Shown here piece after piece: positions 6,845-7,990 of a DNA stretch of 7,990 bases; the stretch's first letter is position 1; the number at the start of each line of letters is the position of its first letter. A model generated the notes under the pieces. It was given only the letters and a program-made list of their open reading frames with translations, did no database searches and was not told where the DNA came from. The position numbers and the translations under genes were made by a program. The stretch is from Microbacteriaceae bacterium (GTDB lineage Bacteria; Actinomycetota; Actinomycetes; Actinomycetales; Microbacteriaceae): contig JAAZFP010000164.1 of assembly GCA_012511645.1 (NCBI GenBank), positions 1 to 7,990 on the forward strand. The letters are read 5' to 3'.

Positions 6845-6867
6845 CCGCGCGATTCCTGCACGCGCGG
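6845..6867 (-). promoter_or_regulatory. GC-only hairpin in the probable 5' leader of the transporter mRNA
   Basis: A perfect inverted repeat CCGCGCG / CGCGCGG (6867-6861 and 6851-6845 on the minus strand) encloses a 9-base loop. It lies 24 bases before the ATG and just upstream of the ribosome binding site. If the candidate promoter at 6908-6879 is right, the mRNA would start a few bases before this stem. It could be a 5' stabilising hairpin, a translational control element or a DNA operator. No U-tract follows, so it is not a standard terminator. Confidence 0.4.
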
Positions 6868-6878
6868 TCTATGCATTG

Positions 6879-6908
6879 ATTCTGGATCACCCACGTTCAG
6901 TGGACCAA
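6879..6908 (-). promoter_or_regulatory. Weak candidate sigma-70-type promoter for the BMP operon
   Basis: On the minus strand TTGGTC (6908-6903) and CAGAAT (6884-6879) are 18 bases apart, which fits -35 and -10 positions. Transcription would start near 6872, about 50 bases before the lipoprotein ATG. Both boxes match the consensus only partly, so this is a positional guess. A promoter somewhere in 6821-7031 is expected because the operon begins here. Confidence 0.25.
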
Positions 6909-6923
6909 CGACCGAGAGGTGGG

Positions 6924-6937
6924 GACCACATGTGGTC
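6924..6937. promoter_or_regulatory. Perfect 14-bp palindrome, possible operator
   Basis: GACCACATGTGGTC is identical on both strands and sits 104 bases upstream of the lipoprotein ATG, just upstream of the candidate -35. A perfect 14-base palindrome in a short intergenic gap is typical of dimeric repressor or activator sites (GntR, LacI or TetR classes). No regulator gene lies in the window and I cannot assign the site to a known regulator. Confidence 0.5.
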
Positions 6938-6985
6938 TAGCACGTTGCCTCTCACGCGTCACTGGGACCCCACAAGAGAGGTGGC

Positions 6986-7023
6986 AGCGGAAGCGATAGT
7001 CGCCCCCACGCACCCGCTTCGCT
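6986..7023 (-). terminator. mqo: Possible mqo terminator hairpin, lacking a U-tract
   Basis: Eight bases after the mqo TAA the minus strand can fold AGCGAAGCG (7023-7015) against CGCTTCCGCT (6995-6986): nine base pairs with one bulged base and a 19-base loop. There is no run of T after it, so a classical Rho-independent terminator is not supported. It may be a weak actinobacterial terminator or a 3'-end stabiliser. Confidence 0.3.
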
Positions 7024-7031
7024 TTGGGGTG

Positions 7032-7990
7032 TTAGGCAGTCACTTCAGCAGGCTGAGCAGCCGCGTGCAAGCCGAGCGTTTCGGCCGTCTCTGCAAGCGA
7101 GGCTGCGGCGAGCGCAGCGTCGTGGTTCAGCCCCGTGCCATAGGCCGGAATCTGCGCAACGACCGTACTCTTCCACTCGTTCTCAAACTTCTCAGGGAAG
7201 CACCGCTGCATCACATCGAGCATGGCGTGTACGGCGGTCGAGGCACCCGGCGATGCGCCGAGCAGGCCAGAGATCGAGCCGTCTGCGCCCGTGATAACCT
7301 CGGTGCCGAACTGCAGCACTCCACCCTTCTTCGGGTCCTTCTTCATGACCTGCACGCGCTGGCCCGCGGTGATCATGCGCCAGTCTTCGGCCTTTGCCGA
7401 TGGCATGTATTCACGCAGTGCTTCGAGCTGCTTCTCACGACTCGCAAACACCTCACCCATGAGGTATTTCACCAGTGAGAACTCGCTGAGCCCCACCTTG
7501 ATCATGGGCCACAGGTTGTGCAGGCGAATCGAGCCCGGCAGATCCCACCACGAGCCCTTCTTCAAGAAGTTCGGGCTGAACCCTGCGTAGGGGCCGAACG
7601 GCAGGCTGGTCTTACCGTCGACCACGCGGGTATCGAGGTGCGGCACTGACATGGGAGGCGCGCCCACTGCGGCCTTGCCGTACACCTTTGCCTGGTGCTC
7701 ACGAACCACCTTGGGGTTGTCGCAGCGCAGGAACTTGCCACTGATCGGGAAGCCACCAAAGCCCTCGATCTCGGGAATGCCAGACGACTGCAGCAGTGAT
7801 AACGCACCACCGCCGGCTCCGACGAACACAAACTTCGCGTTCACCGTACTCGTGCCGAAGCCCACGCGGTGACGCACATCGACGTCCCAGGTGCCGTCGG
7901 CCAGACGGCGAAGCTTCGTCACCTCTTCTTCGAGGCGAAGTGTGGCGCCCGCATCAACCAGGTGGTCGATGAGTTGGCGGGTCACCTCGC
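7032..7990 (-). CDS. mqo: Malate:quinone oxidoreductase, C-terminal part (N-terminus beyond the window)
   Basis: FAD-dependent peripheral membrane enzyme that oxidises malate to oxaloacetate and passes electrons to the quinone pool, an alternative to NAD-linked malate dehydrogenase in the TCA cycle. About 319 residues of an expected ~490-500 are visible; the N-terminal FAD-binding Rossmann segment lies to the right. Recognisable Mqo stretches are FVFVGAGGGALSLLQSSGIPE, GFGGFPISGKFLRC, the LPFGPYAGFSPNFLKKGS block, AEDWRMITAGQRVQVMK, and the C-terminal FAD/substrate-site motif LLGASPGASTAVHAML. The frame stays open to the window edge, so the GTG near 7985 is internal (Val) and not the start. 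The gene ends with TAA at 7034-7032, 211 bases before the transporter operon, which runs in the same direction. The tail AAQPAEVTA is unremarkable. Confidence 0.95.
   Translation of the reverse strand, partial: EVTRQLIDHLVDAGATLRLEEEVTKLRRLADGTWDVDVRHRVGFGTSTVNAKFVFVGAGGGALSLLQSSGIPEIEGFGGFPISGKFLRCDNPKVVREHQAKVYGKAAVGAPPMSVPHLDTRVVDGKTSLPFGPYAGFSPNFLKKGSWWDLPGSIRLHNLWPMIKVGLSEFSLVKYLMGEVFASREKQLEALREYMPSAKAEDWRMITAGQRVQVMKKDPKKGGVLQFGTEVITGADGSISGLLGASPGASTAVHAMLDVMQRCFPEKFENEWKSTVVAQIPAYGTGLNHDAALAAASLAETAETLGLHAAAQPAEVTA

Noticed and set aside
6821..7031. Purine-type riboswitch before the BMP operon
   Set aside because: None of the conserved purine aptamer segments is present, and the visible stems do not form a three-way junction.
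6534..7478. 314-codon + strand frame spanning the lipoprotein 5' end, the gap and the mqo 3' end
   Set aside because: It runs antisense to two well-supported genes and its composition (Arg/Ser/Ala/His-rich) shows no domain or motif.

Overview
The window reads as a fragment of a high-GC actinobacterial chromosome. Codon use, the GTG/TTG starts, the malate:quinone oxidoreductase type and the compact ATGA-overlapping operon suggest Microbacteriaceae or a relative, but that placement is inferred from style and not from a database match. No rRNA, tRNA, transposase, integrase or CRISPR array is visible.

Left edge (1-1150, + strand): a two-gene module of unrecognised function. The first gene enters from outside the window. 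It encodes a glycine-rich hydrophobic segment followed by a helical domain, and its reading frame is broken near 191. The second gene overlaps it by ATGA and encodes an acidic, helical, probably coiled-coil protein. By rough hand count this stretch is near 52% GC, against roughly 60-67% further right, so it looks like accessory DNA next to core genes. A 147-base spacer (1151-1297) follows.

Middle (1298-2047, + strand): a HAD-superfamily phosphatase of the IIB (phosphomannomutase/Cof-like) type. Its stop codon overlaps the stop codon of the converging ABC transporter operon.

Centre (6820 down to 2044, - strand): a complete BMP-family ABC importer in the order lipoprotein binding protein, double-domain ATPase, permease 1, permease 2. 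The genes are 3 bases apart or overlap by 4 bases, so they should be transcribed and translated as one unit. The lipoprotein captures the solute outside the membrane, the two permeases form the channel, and the fused ATPase drives uptake. The family usually carries nucleosides. Here no nucleoside-catabolic gene accompanies the operon, and the binding protein differs from the classic PnrA-type motif, so the substrate is open.

Right edge (7032-7990, - strand): the C-terminal two thirds of malate:quinone oxidoreductase (mqo), running off the window. The 211-base gap between mqo and the transporter (6821-7031) holds a bulged hairpin after mqo, a perfect 14-base palindrome, three GAGAGG boxes in alternating orientation, a weak promoter candidate and a GC-rich hairpin in the probable 5' leader of the transporter mRNA. 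It is the most structured non-coding stretch in the window.
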